Below, in pieces: positions 35,403 through 43,022 of a DNA stretch of 64,000 bases; the first letter of the stretch is position 1, and every line of letters begins with the position of its first letter. This DNA is from Pseudomonas sp. CAN1 (GTDB lineage Bacteria; Pseudomonadota; Gammaproteobacteria; Pseudomonadales; Pseudomonadaceae): the NCBI RefSeq assembly GCF_030462585.1, contig NZ_JASMRU010000001.1:229484-293483 (forward strand). The letters are read 5' to 3'. Below the pieces are notes generated by a model. The model was not told the origin of the DNA and made no database searches. It was given only the letters and a program-made list of their open reading frames with translations. A program made the position numbers and the translations under genes.

Positions 35403-35539
35403 GGAGCATGTCCTCGAAGACAGTCTTGTTGGGCGCGCAGGCCGCGTCGGGCCTGGCGCGATGCTCGTAGATTGGGCCTGACTTAACGTGAGTTAAAGCT
35501 TATTCTTCTTACGTTCAGTTTCGGATTGGTAAAACTAAA
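35403..35539. promoter_or_regulatory. bauA-bauR divergent promoter with LysR-type operator
   Basis: A perfect inverted repeat TTAAC-GTGA-GTTAA occupies 35483-35496, matching the T-N11-A design of LysR-type sites, within an AT-rich stretch (35480-35540) that must hold both promoters. BauR is the expected ligand-responsive binder. Spacing to bauA (about 80 bp) suits activation. Confidence 0.65.
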
Positions 35540-36460
35540 ATGGCGAAACAACGGGCGCCTTCCCTGGGCCAGGTCAGCGACTTCGAGATCCGTCTGCTGC
35601 GCATCTTCAAAACCATAGTCGAGTGCGGCAGCTTCTCGGCCGCAGAAAGCACGCTGGGCATCAGCCGCTCGGCCATCAGCCTGCACATGGGCGACCTGGA
35701 AAAGCGCCTGGGCATGCGCCTGTGCCAGCGCGGCCGGGCGGGCTTCGCGCTGACCGACGAGGGCCGCGAGGTGTACCGCGCGACCCAGTCCCTGCTGGCG
35801 GCGCTGGAGGGCTTCCGCGCCGAGGTCAACGAGCTGCACCAGCACCTGCGCGGCGAGCTGAACATCGGCATCATCAACAACCTGGTGACCCTGCCGCAGA
35901 TGCGCATCACCCACGCCCTGCGCGCACTGAAAGCCAGCGGACCGGGCGTGCGGATCAACATCGGCATGACCACGCCCAACGAGATCGAGCTGGGAGTTCT
36001 CGACGGACGGTTGCATGTGGGCGTGGTGCCGCTGATCAGCCCGCTGTCGGGGCTGGAGTATTCCGCTCTTTATGAGGAGCGCTCGCTGCTGTTCTGCAGC
36101 CAGGAGCACCCGCTGTTCGAGCGCGACGACGCGAGTATCACGGTGGAGGAAATCCACGCCTGCGACGCGGTGGAGCCCAGCTACCGCATCCCCGCCGAAG
36201 CCCAGGAGCGCCACCAGGAACTGCGCGGCAGCGCCAATGCCTCGGACCGCGAGGGCATGGCCTTCCTGATCCTCACAGGCAGCTACATCGGCTACCTGCC
36301 CGACCACTACGCAGCCGACTGGGTCGCCCAGGGCCGCCTGCGCCCGCTGCGCCCGGAGCGCTTCCACTACGACATCCCGCTGACCGTGGTGACCCGCAAG
36401 GGCCGCCGGCCGAACCTGGTGCTGGAGCGGTTCATCGAGGCGGTGGCGGAAAGCCGCTGA
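35540..36460 (+). CDS. bauR: LysR family regulator BauR
   Basis: A 306-residue LysR-type regulator. The N-terminal winged helix is clear (FKTIVECGSFSAAESTLGIS then SAISLHMGDLEKRLG). The effector domain follows with ELNIGIINNLVTLPQMRI. It is transcribed away from bauABC, the classic arrangement for a LysR activator of the adjacent operon. Beta-alanine or a metabolite is the probable effector, by analogy with P. aeruginosa. Confidence 0.88.
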   Translation: MAKQRAPSLGQVSDFEIRLLRIFKTIVECGSFSAAESTLGISRSAISLHMGDLEKRLGMRLCQRGRAGFALTDEGREVYRATQSLLAALEGFRAEVNELHQHLRGELNIGIINNLVTLPQMRITHALRALKASGPGVRINIGMTTPNEIELGVLDGRLHVGVVPLISPLSGLEYSALYEERSLLFCSQEHPLFERDDASITVEEIHACDAVEPSYRIPAEAQERHQELRGSANASDREGMAFLILTGSYIGYLPDHYAADWVAQGRLRPLRPERFHYDIPLTVVTRKGRRPNLVLERFIEAVAESR

Positions 36461-36576
36461 TCGGGCGCTTGTGTCGACTCAGTCCGATTGACAGCCCCAC
36501 CCGTGCTTCCCTAGCATCTCCTTTACGACTCAACCCCGTACGCAGCGATTCAGTTCGCTGGCCGTTGGGGTGAAGA

Positions 36577-36600
36577 AACCGGCCAACTGGCCGGTTTTTT
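36577..36600 (+). terminator. Terminator after bauR
   Basis: AACCGGCC / GGCCGGTT hairpin with AACT loop followed by TTTT, about 115 bases after the bauR stop. Confidence 0.85.
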
Positions 36601-36622
36601 CGTTTCTGGGGATTGGAAAGTT

Positions 36623-37312
36623 TTGCGCACCGCCTTCTTCGTCGACGGATACAACCTCTTCTACGGCCTGCTGGCCGGAACGCCATTCAAATGGCTGGAC
36701 CTTCCTGCCCTGCTTCAGCACGTACTGCAGGTGCAGCAACCGGATTCCTGCGTTGCGTCCATCAGTTACTACACCGCCGGCGTGAAACCGGACCTGGCTT
36801 CACGCGGGGTACTCTCCAAGCAGGCTCAGGACACCTACATAAGAGCGCTCAAGGCACGAGACGTAGAGGTCCACTTCGGGAGACACCGTCTGGAACCCGG
36901 TCGGGCGCCCCGTTTCGTCGACAAGCGAACGCCAGCCTCCAGGTCAGATCAGGTCGACATCTGGCAGTTGGAGGAAAAGGAGACTGACGTCCATCTCGCC
37001 ATCAGCATGTATCGCCTCGCCAACAAGCAGGCCAGTGCCCCCGCGGAAGAGCGCATTGAGCAGATCGTGCTGGTCTCGGCGGATACCGACATGGCGCCAG
37101 CGCTAAGGGCACTTCGCGAAGACTTCCCGATGCTGCATATCGGCGTGATATTGCCCCATCGCGAGGGCATCAGGCGCGAACCACCCGGCTCCTTGCTGGA
37201 ATACGCCCATTGGACCCGCCGCCTGATCACCGTCGAAGAACTGCGCACGCACCAGTTCCCGCTTCGGGTTCCAACCCGCAAGAAGCCTGCCTGCAAGCCC
37301 GAATACTGGTAG
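36623..37312 (+). CDS. NYN-domain protein with TTG start
   Basis: A 229-residue protein of the NYN/PIN-like nuclease type. The N-terminus RTAFFVDGYNLFYGLL and the later QIVLVSADTDMAPALRALR carry the acidic positions of the active site. The C-terminal tail is basic. The only reasonable start is TTG at 36623, preceded by GGAAAG; no in-frame ATG lies nearby. Base composition is lower in GC than the neighbours, and the gene stands alone between bauR and a catabolic operon, so recent acquisition is plausible. Cellular target unknown. Confidence 0.75.
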   Translation: MRTAFFVDGYNLFYGLLAGTPFKWLDLPALLQHVLQVQQPDSCVASISYYTAGVKPDLASRGVLSKQAQDTYIRALKARDVEVHFGRHRLEPGRAPRFVDKRTPASRSDQVDIWQLEEKETDVHLAISMYRLANKQASAPAEERIEQIVLVSADTDMAPALRALREDFPMLHIGVILPHREGIRREPPGSLLEYAHWTRRLITVEELRTHQFPLRVPTRKKPACKPEYW

Positions 37313-37548
37313 CACACCATCGAAAGGCATTTTTTGCCTATCCAATTTGTCGCCCCAGCCACCAAAAATCCTATACCCCCTCCCCTGCAGCCCGCGGGCC
37401 GCGGGGTTTGCGTGGGTGCAGCTTTTCCCTAGCCTGCGACTACAAAAAACATAATTTCGCTATTCACAGCCTCTGAACAGAATGCGGCCAACACCTCATC
37501 GCAAGCCGCAACAAGAACAAACGTGATCAGAGTCTGAGGAAGCAAGCC

Positions 37549-38877
37549 ATGACCGACCTGAATCCAGGCGCCTTCGGCAAGAAGTCGCTTGATAACCTGG
37601 AAATCGACACGCTGGTCGTTGGCGCCGGCCAAGCCGGCGTGGCCATGAGCGAGCACCTGACCCAGCAGGGCGTGCCGCACATCGTGCTGGAAAAGAGCCG
37701 CATCGCCGAAGCCTGGCGCACCGGTCGCTGGGACTCGCTGGTCGCCAACGGCCCGGCCTGGCATGACCGCTTCCCGAACCTGGAATTCCCGGTCGGCCCG
37801 GATGACTTCCCGGCCAAGGAGCAGGTCGCCGAATACTTCGTCGCCTACGCCAAGCAATTCAACGCGCCGATCCGCACCGGCGTGGAAGTGAAGAAGGTCA
37901 CCCGCAACGAAGGCCGCCCAGGCTTCAGCGTGGAAACCTCCGAGGGCACCCTGCAGGCCCTGCGCATCGTCTCCGCCACCGGTCCGTTCCAGCGCCCGGT
38001 GATCCCGGCCATCGCGCCGAAGGACGAGAGCATCCAGCAGATCCACTCGGCCAAGTACTTCAACCCGCAGCAGCTGCCCGCAGGCGCCGTGCTGGTAATC
38101 GGCGCCGGCTCCTCCGGCGTGCAGATCGCCGACGAGCTGAACCGCGCCGGCAAGAAGGTGTTCCTCTCCGTGGGCGCCCATGACCGTCCGCCGCGCTCCT
38201 ACCGCAACCGCGACTTCGTCTGGTGGCTGGGCGTGCTCGGCCTGTGGGACGCCGAGGAAGTGCAGCCGGGCCGCGAGCACGTGACCATCGCCGTGAGCGG
38301 TGCCCGTGGTGGCGAGACCATCGATTTCCGCCGCCTGGCCAACGAGGGCATCACCCTGACCGGCCTGACCCAATCCTTCGCTGACGGCAAGGTGACCTTC
38401 CGGGACGACCTGGTGGCCAACCTGAAAGCCGGCGACGACAACTACCTCGGCCTGCTGGACGCCGCCGATGCCTATATCGAGCGCAACGGCCTGGACCTGC
38501 CGCTGGAACCGGAAGCCCGCAAGGTCTACCCGGACGCCGAGTGCATCCGCAACCCGCTCCAGCAGCTGGACCTCGCCGCAGCCGGCATCACCTCGATCAT
38601 CTGGGCCACCGGCTACGCCGTGGACTTCAACTGGCTGCAGGTGGACGCCTTCGACGACAAGGGCAAGCCCAAGCACCAGCGCGGCGTTTCCCGCGAGCCG
38701 GGCGTGTACTTCGTCGGCCTGCCGTGGCTGTCGCGCCGTGGCTCGTCGTTCATCTGGGGCGTGTGGCACGACGCCAAGCATGTGGCCGGCCACATCGCCA
38801 CCCAACGCCGTTATGTCGAATATCAGGATGCCTCGCAGCGCGAAGGCTCCGTTCCGAAAGCCGCATCCTGGGAGTAA
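37549..38877 (+). CDS. Flavin-dependent monooxygenase / flavoprotein (CzcO-like)
   Basis: A 442-residue FAD- and NADPH-dependent oxidoreductase. The FAD motif GAGQAG is at residues 25-30 and a second Rossmann motif, GAGSSG near 185, binds NADPH. ATGYAVDFNWLQ near the end is the conserved ATG motif. It belongs to the CzcO/flavin-containing monooxygenase group; many members oxidise amines. The next gene, a Rid protein, starts 3 bp after its stop. The pairing suggests the enzyme oxidises an amine or amino-acid derivative whose imine product is handled downstream. A GAGGA site precedes the ATG. Confidence 0.82.
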   Translation: MTDLNPGAFGKKSLDNLEIDTLVVGAGQAGVAMSEHLTQQGVPHIVLEKSRIAEAWRTGRWDSLVANGPAWHDRFPNLEFPVGPDDFPAKEQVAEYFVAYAKQFNAPIRTGVEVKKVTRNEGRPGFSVETSEGTLQALRIVSATGPFQRPVIPAIAPKDESIQQIHSAKYFNPQQLPAGAVLVIGAGSSGVQIADELNRAGKKVFLSVGAHDRPPRSYRNRDFVWWLGVLGLWDAEEVQPGREHVTIAVSGARGGETIDFRRLANEGITLTGLTQSFADGKVTFRDDLVANLKAGDDNYLGLLDAADAYIERNGLDLPLEPEARKVYPDAECIRNPLQQLDLAAAGITSIIWATGYAVDFNWLQVDAFDDKGKPKHQRGVSREPGVYFVGLPWLSRRGSSFIWGVWHDAKHVAGHIATQRRYVEYQDASQREGSVPKAASWE

Positions 38878-38880
38878 GAG

Positions 38881-39291
38881 ATGCCTACCCACACTCGCAT
38901 CCGCATGTTCAACACCAAGGACACCTACCCGAACCAGACCCTGGACAATGACCTCTGCCAGGCCGTGCGTGCCGGCAACACCGTGTACGTACGCGGCCAG
39001 GTCGGGACTGACTTCGAGGGCAACCTGGTAGGGCTGGGCGATCCGCGCGCCCAGGCCGAGCAGGCGATGAAGAACGTCAAGCAACTGCTGGAAGAAGCCG
39101 GTAGCGACCTGTCGCACATCGTCAAGACCACCACCTACCTGATCGACCCGCGCTACCGCGAGCCGGTGTACCAGGAAGTCGGCAAGTGGCTGAAGGGCGT
39201 GTTCCCGATCTCCACCGGCCTGGTGGTTTCCGCCCTCGGCCAGCCGCAGTGGTTGATGGAAATCGACGTCATCGCGGTCATTCCGGACTGA
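38881..39291 (+). CDS. Rid family (YjgF/YER057c/UK114) protein, non-archetypal
   Basis: A 136-residue Rid-fold protein. The fold is evident from NTVYVRGQVGTDFEGNLVG and VKQLLEEAGSDLSHIVKTTTYL. RidA enzymes hydrolyse reactive enamines/imines using an Arg near the C-terminus; here the aligned segment reads SALGQPQWLMEIDVIAV, where that Arg appears to be Leu. It is therefore one of the other Rid subfamilies, with unknown substrate. It is tightly coupled to the flavoprotein gene. Confidence 0.85.
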   Translation: MPTHTRIRMFNTKDTYPNQTLDNDLCQAVRAGNTVYVRGQVGTDFEGNLVGLGDPRAQAEQAMKNVKQLLEEAGSDLSHIVKTTTYLIDPRYREPVYQEVGKWLKGVFPISTGLVVSALGQPQWLMEIDVIAVIPD

Positions 39292-39319
39292 AAGCTACGG
39301 CGCTAGGCCATGCTGCGTT

Positions 39320-39444
39320 GGGGCCGGTCGAGAAAATGCTCATTTGCTACAGCAAACTGCGCTTTTCTCGACCCACCCCGCCTTGCCTGGCCGTCGCTCG
39401 TAACGCTTTCAAGCGTGCAGGCGATGCGGATTTTCCGCATCGCC
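39320..39444 (+). repeat. Two hairpins between the Rid and DUF1028 genes
   Basis: GGTCGAGAAAA (39326-39336) pairs exactly with TTTTCTCGACC (39363-39373), and GGCGATGCGGA (39420-39430) pairs with TCCGCATCGCC (39434-39444) around a 3-nt loop. They fill most of the 192-bp gap inside the probable operon. The second is followed by CTTTGTCGTTTT, so partial termination or mRNA processing is possible. Confidence 0.6.
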
Positions 39445-39483
39445 CTTTGTCGTTTTAGCTACCAGAACAAGCAAGGAGCCACC

Positions 39484-40158
39484 ATGACCTTCTCCATCGT
39501 CGGCCGCTGCGCCGAAACCGGACAACTGGGTATCGCCATCAGCTCCTCGAGCATCGCCGTGGGCGCCCGCTGCCCCTGGGTACGCGCCGGCGTCGGTGCG
39601 GTGGCCACGCAGAACATCACCCTGCCGGCCCTCGGCCCGCAGATCCTCGACCAGCTCGAAGCCGGCCTGGAGCCGGGTGCGGCGCTGGACAAGGCGCTCT
39701 CCAGCAACGGCTACAGCCAGTACCGCCAGGTGACGGTGATCGACCAGCACGGCAAGGTCGCGCTGTTCACCGGCAGCGAAGCGCTGGGCGTATACAACGC
39801 CGTGGCCGGGGAAAACTGCGTGGCGGCGGGCAACCTGCTGTCGTCCCCCGCGGTGATCGTAGCCATGACCCAGGCCTTCGAAAGCGCCAACGGCTGCCTG
39901 GCCGAGCGCCTGCTGGCGGCGATGCAGGCGGCGATGGCCGCCGGTGGCGAAGCCGGCCCGGTGCATTCGGCCGCCATGAAAGTCGTCGGCGACCTGGTCT
40001 GGCCGATCGTCGACCTGCGCGTGGACTGGGCCGACGAAGCGCCCATCGATGAGCTGGAGAAACTCTGGGTGGCCTACAAGCCGCAACTGGAGGACTACCT
40101 GGTACGCGCCCTCGACCCGACCAAGGCACCGAGCTACGGTGTGCCGGGCGACGAGTAA
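39484..40158 (+). CDS. DUF1028 family Ntn-type hydrolase-like protein
   Basis: A 224-residue protein of the DUF1028 family. Members resemble N-terminal nucleophile hydrolases; the mature N-terminus would begin TFSIVGRCAETGQLGIAISS, with Thr2 as a possible nucleophile after Met removal. ARCPWVRAGVGAVATQ and GNLLSSPAVIVAM are family-typical. Reported members often neighbour amino-acid catabolic genes, as here with a flavoprotein, Rid protein and deacylase. Substrate unknown. Confidence 0.8.
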   Translation: MTFSIVGRCAETGQLGIAISSSSIAVGARCPWVRAGVGAVATQNITLPALGPQILDQLEAGLEPGAALDKALSSNGYSQYRQVTVIDQHGKVALFTGSEALGVYNAVAGENCVAAGNLLSSPAVIVAMTQAFESANGCLAERLLAAMQAAMAAGGEAGPVHSAAMKVVGDLVWPIVDLRVDWADEAPIDELEKLWVAYKPQLEDYLVRALDPTKAPSYGVPGDE

Positions 40159-40168
40159 CGTCTTACCC

Positions 40169-40234
40169 GTAGGAGCGGACTCCGTCCGCGATGGTGTCCG
40201 GCCACGCCGGGATCGCGGATGAATCCGCTCCTAC
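40169..40234. repeat. REP inverted pair, TCCGCGAT type
   Basis: GTAGGAGCGGACTCCGTCCG and the facing CGGATGAATCCGCTCCTAC, in the 103-bp gap between the DUF1028 and deacylase genes. Confidence 0.75.
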
Positions 40235-40261
40235 CCGAGAGCTTTGAAGCAGGACCCGACC

Positions 40262-41413
40262 ATGCCTTCCAGCCGTGAAATCCTCGCCGACCTGATCGCC
40301 TTCGACACCGTCAGCCGCAACTCCAACCTGGCGCTGATCCACTACATCCGCGACTACCTCGCAGGCTTCGGTATCGCCTGCGAGCTGTTCCACGATGCCG
40401 AGGGCGGCAAGGCCAACCTCTACGCCACGCTCGGCCCGCAGGACCGCGGTGGCGTGTGCCTGTCCGGCCACACCGACGTGGTGCCAACCGATGGCCAGCC
40501 GTGGACGGTCCCGCCGTTCGAGCTGACCGAACGCGACGGCCGCCTCTACGGGCGCGGCACCGCGGACATGAAGGGCTATATCGCCTGCGTGCTGGCAGCA
40601 GTGCCGGCGTTCCTCGCCCAGCCCCTGCGCCTGCCAGTGCACCTGGCCTTCTCCTACGACGAGGAAGTCGGCTGCCTCGGCGTGCGCTCGCTGCTCGCCG
40701 CGCTGGAGCACCGCGAACACAAGCCGATGCTGTGCATCATCGGCGAGCCCACCGAGCTCAAGCCGGTGCTCGGCCACAAGGGCAAGCTCGCCATGCGCTG
40801 CCAGGTACACGGCGCGCCGTGCCACTCGGCCTACGCACCGCAGGGCGTGAACGCCATCGAGTACGCGGCGAAGCTGATCGGCCGGCTCGGCGAGATCGGC
40901 ACCCGACTGGCCGCGCCCGAGCGCCACGACCCGCGCTTCGACCCGCCCTACTCCACCGTGCAGACCGGCGTGATCAGCGGCGGTCGCGCGCTGAATATCG
41001 TGCCCGCCGAATGCCAGTTCGATTTCGAAGTGCGCGCGCTGCCCAGCGACGACCCGCAACAGGTCGCCGATGACCTGCGCGCCTTCGCCGAGGCCGAGTT
41101 GCTGCCGAAGATGCGTGCGGTGAAGGCCGAGACGGACATCCGCTTCAGCGAGATTTCCGCCTACCCGGCGCTGGTCACCGACCAGCAGGCCCAGGCGGCC
41201 GAGCTGATCGCGCTATTGAGCGGCTCGAACGATTTCACCACCGTCGCCTACGGCACCGAGGGCGGGCTGTTCCACCAGGCCGGCATCCCCACCGTGGTCT
41301 GCGGCCCGGGCAGCATGGACCAGGGCCACAAGCCGGACGAGTTCGTCAGCCTGGAGCAGTTGGCCAAATGCGATGACATGATGGGGCGACTGGCGGAGTG
41401 GTTGCGCGGCTGA
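40262..41413 (+). CDS. M20 family deacylase, ArgE (acetylornithine deacetylase)-like
   Basis: A 383-residue dinuclear-zinc M20 peptidase/deacylase. Metal and catalytic motifs are H70 and D72 in GHTDVVP, D102 in GRGTADMKG, E134-E135 in YDEEVGC, and the late TEGGLFHQAG and GPGS. Overall similarity is to ArgE. Because it ends a flavoprotein/Rid/DUF1028 group, it more likely removes an N-acyl group from a catabolised amino acid than serves arginine synthesis, but a true ArgE role cannot be excluded. I chose ATG 40262 over the longer frame from 40244. Confidence 0.85.
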   Translation: MPSSREILADLIAFDTVSRNSNLALIHYIRDYLAGFGIACELFHDAEGGKANLYATLGPQDRGGVCLSGHTDVVPTDGQPWTVPPFELTERDGRLYGRGTADMKGYIACVLAAVPAFLAQPLRLPVHLAFSYDEEVGCLGVRSLLAALEHREHKPMLCIIGEPTELKPVLGHKGKLAMRCQVHGAPCHSAYAPQGVNAIEYAAKLIGRLGEIGTRLAAPERHDPRFDPPYSTVQTGVISGGRALNIVPAECQFDFEVRALPSDDPQQVADDLRAFAEAELLPKMRAVKAETDIRFSEISAYPALVTDQQAQAAELIALLSGSNDFTTVAYGTEGGLFHQAGIPTVVCGPGSMDQGHKPDEFVSLEQLAKCDDMMGRLAEWLRG

Positions 41414-41438
41414 TTCACCGCGCGGTCTATCCGGCTCC

Positions 41439-41517
41439 GTAGGAACGGACTCCGTCCGCGATTGCTGCCCGACTGGCACCGGCCTAACGGCCGGATCGCG
41501 GATGAATCCGCTCCTAC
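41439..41517. repeat. REP inverted pair, TCCGCGAT type
   Basis: GTAGGAACGGACTCCGTCCG faces GATGAATCCGCTCCTAC; nearly the same as the pair at 40169. Confidence 0.75.
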
Positions 41518-41528
41518 AAGATCAAGTG

Positions 41529-41660
41529 CCCCTCACCCTGACCCTGGCTGAGCGCCCTGCTCCTCAAGCGGGAGAGGGGACCGTTCGGAGCAAGGTGAAA
41601 CAACGGCATCAGCCGGCACAATCGGCTCCCTCTCCCTCTGGAAGAGGGCTGGGGTGAGGG
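41529..41660. repeat. CTCTCCC-type intergenic repeat copy
   Basis: CCCCTCACCCTGACCCTGG at one end and GGGCTGGGGTGAGGG at the other form terminal inverted arms about 130 bp apart; the core is shared with 29362-29459. Confidence 0.65.
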
Positions 41661-41688
41661 CACGCCCAGGCACAGGATTTCAAATCAG

Positions 41689-41759
41689 GTTCGCGAGCAA
41701 GCTCGCTCCTACGAAGAGCCGCCGCGGCAAACCTGTAGGAGCGAGCTTGCTCGCGAACC
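41689..41759. repeat. REP inverted pair, GCTCGCGAAC type
   Basis: GTTCGCGAGCAAGCTCGCTC faces GAGCGAGCTTGCTCGCGAAC across a 20-nt gap. Confidence 0.75.
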
Positions 41760-41777
41760 AGCCCCAGTCGAGAAACG

Positions 41778-42422
41778 TCAGGCAAACGCTGCGCGCAGCT
41801 CGTCCATGCTCGCAAAGTAATGCGCCGGGCTTTCCGCCATCAGCTCTTCGCGGCTGCCGAAGCCGTAGCCGACGCCCGCGGCGGACAAGCCATTGCGGTG
41901 CGCGCCGATCAGATCGTGCTTGCGGTCGCCGATCATCAAGGTCTGCTTCAGGTCCAGCTGCTCGATGCCCAGCAGGTGCTCGATCAGCTCGACCTTGTTG
42001 GTGCGCGTGCCATCCAGCTCGCTGCCGTAGATCACCTTGAAGTGCCGGGCGAAGTCGAAGTGGCGGGCGATCTCGGCGGCAAACACCGTCGGCTTGCTAG
42101 TGCAGATGTACAGCGTGCGGCCCTGGCCGCCGAGCAGTTGCAGCAGCTCGGCAACACCGTCGAACACCTTGTTCTCGTACAGCCCGGTGTCCTTGAAGCG
42201 CACACGGTAGTGGTTCACCGCTTCCCAGGCGCGCGCCTCGTCGAAGTCGTAGGTGCTCATGAAGCACTGCAGCAACGGCGGGCCGATGAAGTGTTCGAGC
42301 TCACGCAGGTCGGGCTCGTCGATGCCCAACTGGGCGAGGGCGTACTGGATCGAACGGGTGATGCCCTCGCGCGGGTCGGTGAGGGTGCCGTCGAGGTCGA
42401 AGAGGATGTTCTGGTAATGCAT
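41778..42422 (-). CDS. HAD family hydrolase, phosphoglycolate-phosphatase-like
   Basis: A 214-residue haloacid dehalogenase-type phosphatase. Motif I is FDLDGTLTD at residues 8-16, motif II is CTSKP near 108, and motif IV is MIGDRKHD near 168. The cap domain is of the four-helix (subclass IA) kind. It resembles GPH/PGMB-type small-molecule phosphatases; the physiological substrate is unknown. The gene ends convergent with the deacylase gene. Confidence 0.87.
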   Translation of the reverse strand: MHYQNILFDLDGTLTDPREGITRSIQYALAQLGIDEPDLRELEHFIGPPLLQCFMSTYDFDEARAWEAVNHYRVRFKDTGLYENKVFDGVAELLQLLGGQGRTLYICTSKPTVFAAEIARHFDFARHFKVIYGSELDGTRTNKVELIEHLLGIEQLDLKQTLMIGDRKHDLIGAHRNGLSAAGVGYGFGSREELMAESPAHYFASMDELRAAFA

Positions 42423-42478
42423 GGGATCAGCGTCCGGCCGCGAAAGTCGGGCGGGAAGGATAACTTGCATCGTGACTT

Positions 42479-42952
42479 TCAGGGATAGCGAATCTCGGTA
42501 GTTGCCCCCGCCTCTCGGAGTAGAGCCTCCCAGCGGGCAAGCTCGGATGGCCAACCCGAGATCAGCAGAAAGGGCCCAGCCTTGATCCGCTCGTGCGCCT
42601 GGGCCGGTGTCCAGCCAGAAGTCGAGCGCACCAATCTTGCAACTGCCCCCAAATTGGCGCCTGCAACGATGACCCACAGTTCAGGGTCGCGCATGGGGCC
42701 AGGAATCGGCGGGGAGAATTGGCCGAAGAGCTGGCGCAGCGAGTCGAGCGCGTCCTTCTGGATCAGGGCGCAGAGGCTCCGTGCAGCGTCGACATGTGAG
42801 CGACAGAACCAGGCAGCTCCAGCCGGCATTCCCACAGAGCCTTCAAGCAAGGGCAGATAGTCGGCAAATCGAATCAACTCACCACCGTTCCCTGTATGAA
42901 AGTACTCACCACGGAAATCCTTGCCACAAACCGCGCAGTAGGGTGGTGTCAT
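42479..42952 (-). CDS. Hypothetical protein with N-terminal zinc-knuckle-like cysteines
   Basis: A 157-residue protein I do not recognise. The N-terminus PYCAVCGKDF has a CxxC pair, and a further Cys and His occur in WFCRSHVDAA (about residue 54), which together could bind one zinc ion. The C-terminal half has WTPAQAHERIKAGPFLLISG, a ribosomal L7/L12-like or nucleotide-binding-like alternating pattern without diagnostic motif. The longer frame extends upstream to 43078; the ATG at 42952 has GAGG 7 bases before it and begins at the Cys motif. Confidence 0.6.
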   Translation of the reverse strand: MTPPYCAVCGKDFRGEYFHTGNGGELIRFADYLPLLEGSVGMPAGAAWFCRSHVDAARSLCALIQKDALDSLRQLFGQFSPPIPGPMRDPELWVIVAGANLGAVARLVRSTSGWTPAQAHERIKAGPFLLISGWPSELARWEALLREAGATTEIRYP

Positions 42953-43022
42953 TCGATTGCCTCGGTCATCCAGGGGCCTTTGAAGGCGCTTCAGTATGCA
43001 AGGCGGGCCAGCGACATTTCCA

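Larger units (their letters stand above)
41414..41777. other. Intergenic region of convergent genes filled by repeats
   Basis: The 364-bp gap holds a REP pair (41439-41517), a CTCTCCC-type repeat (41529-41660) and a second REP pair (41689-41759). No gene is seen. Confidence 0.6.
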
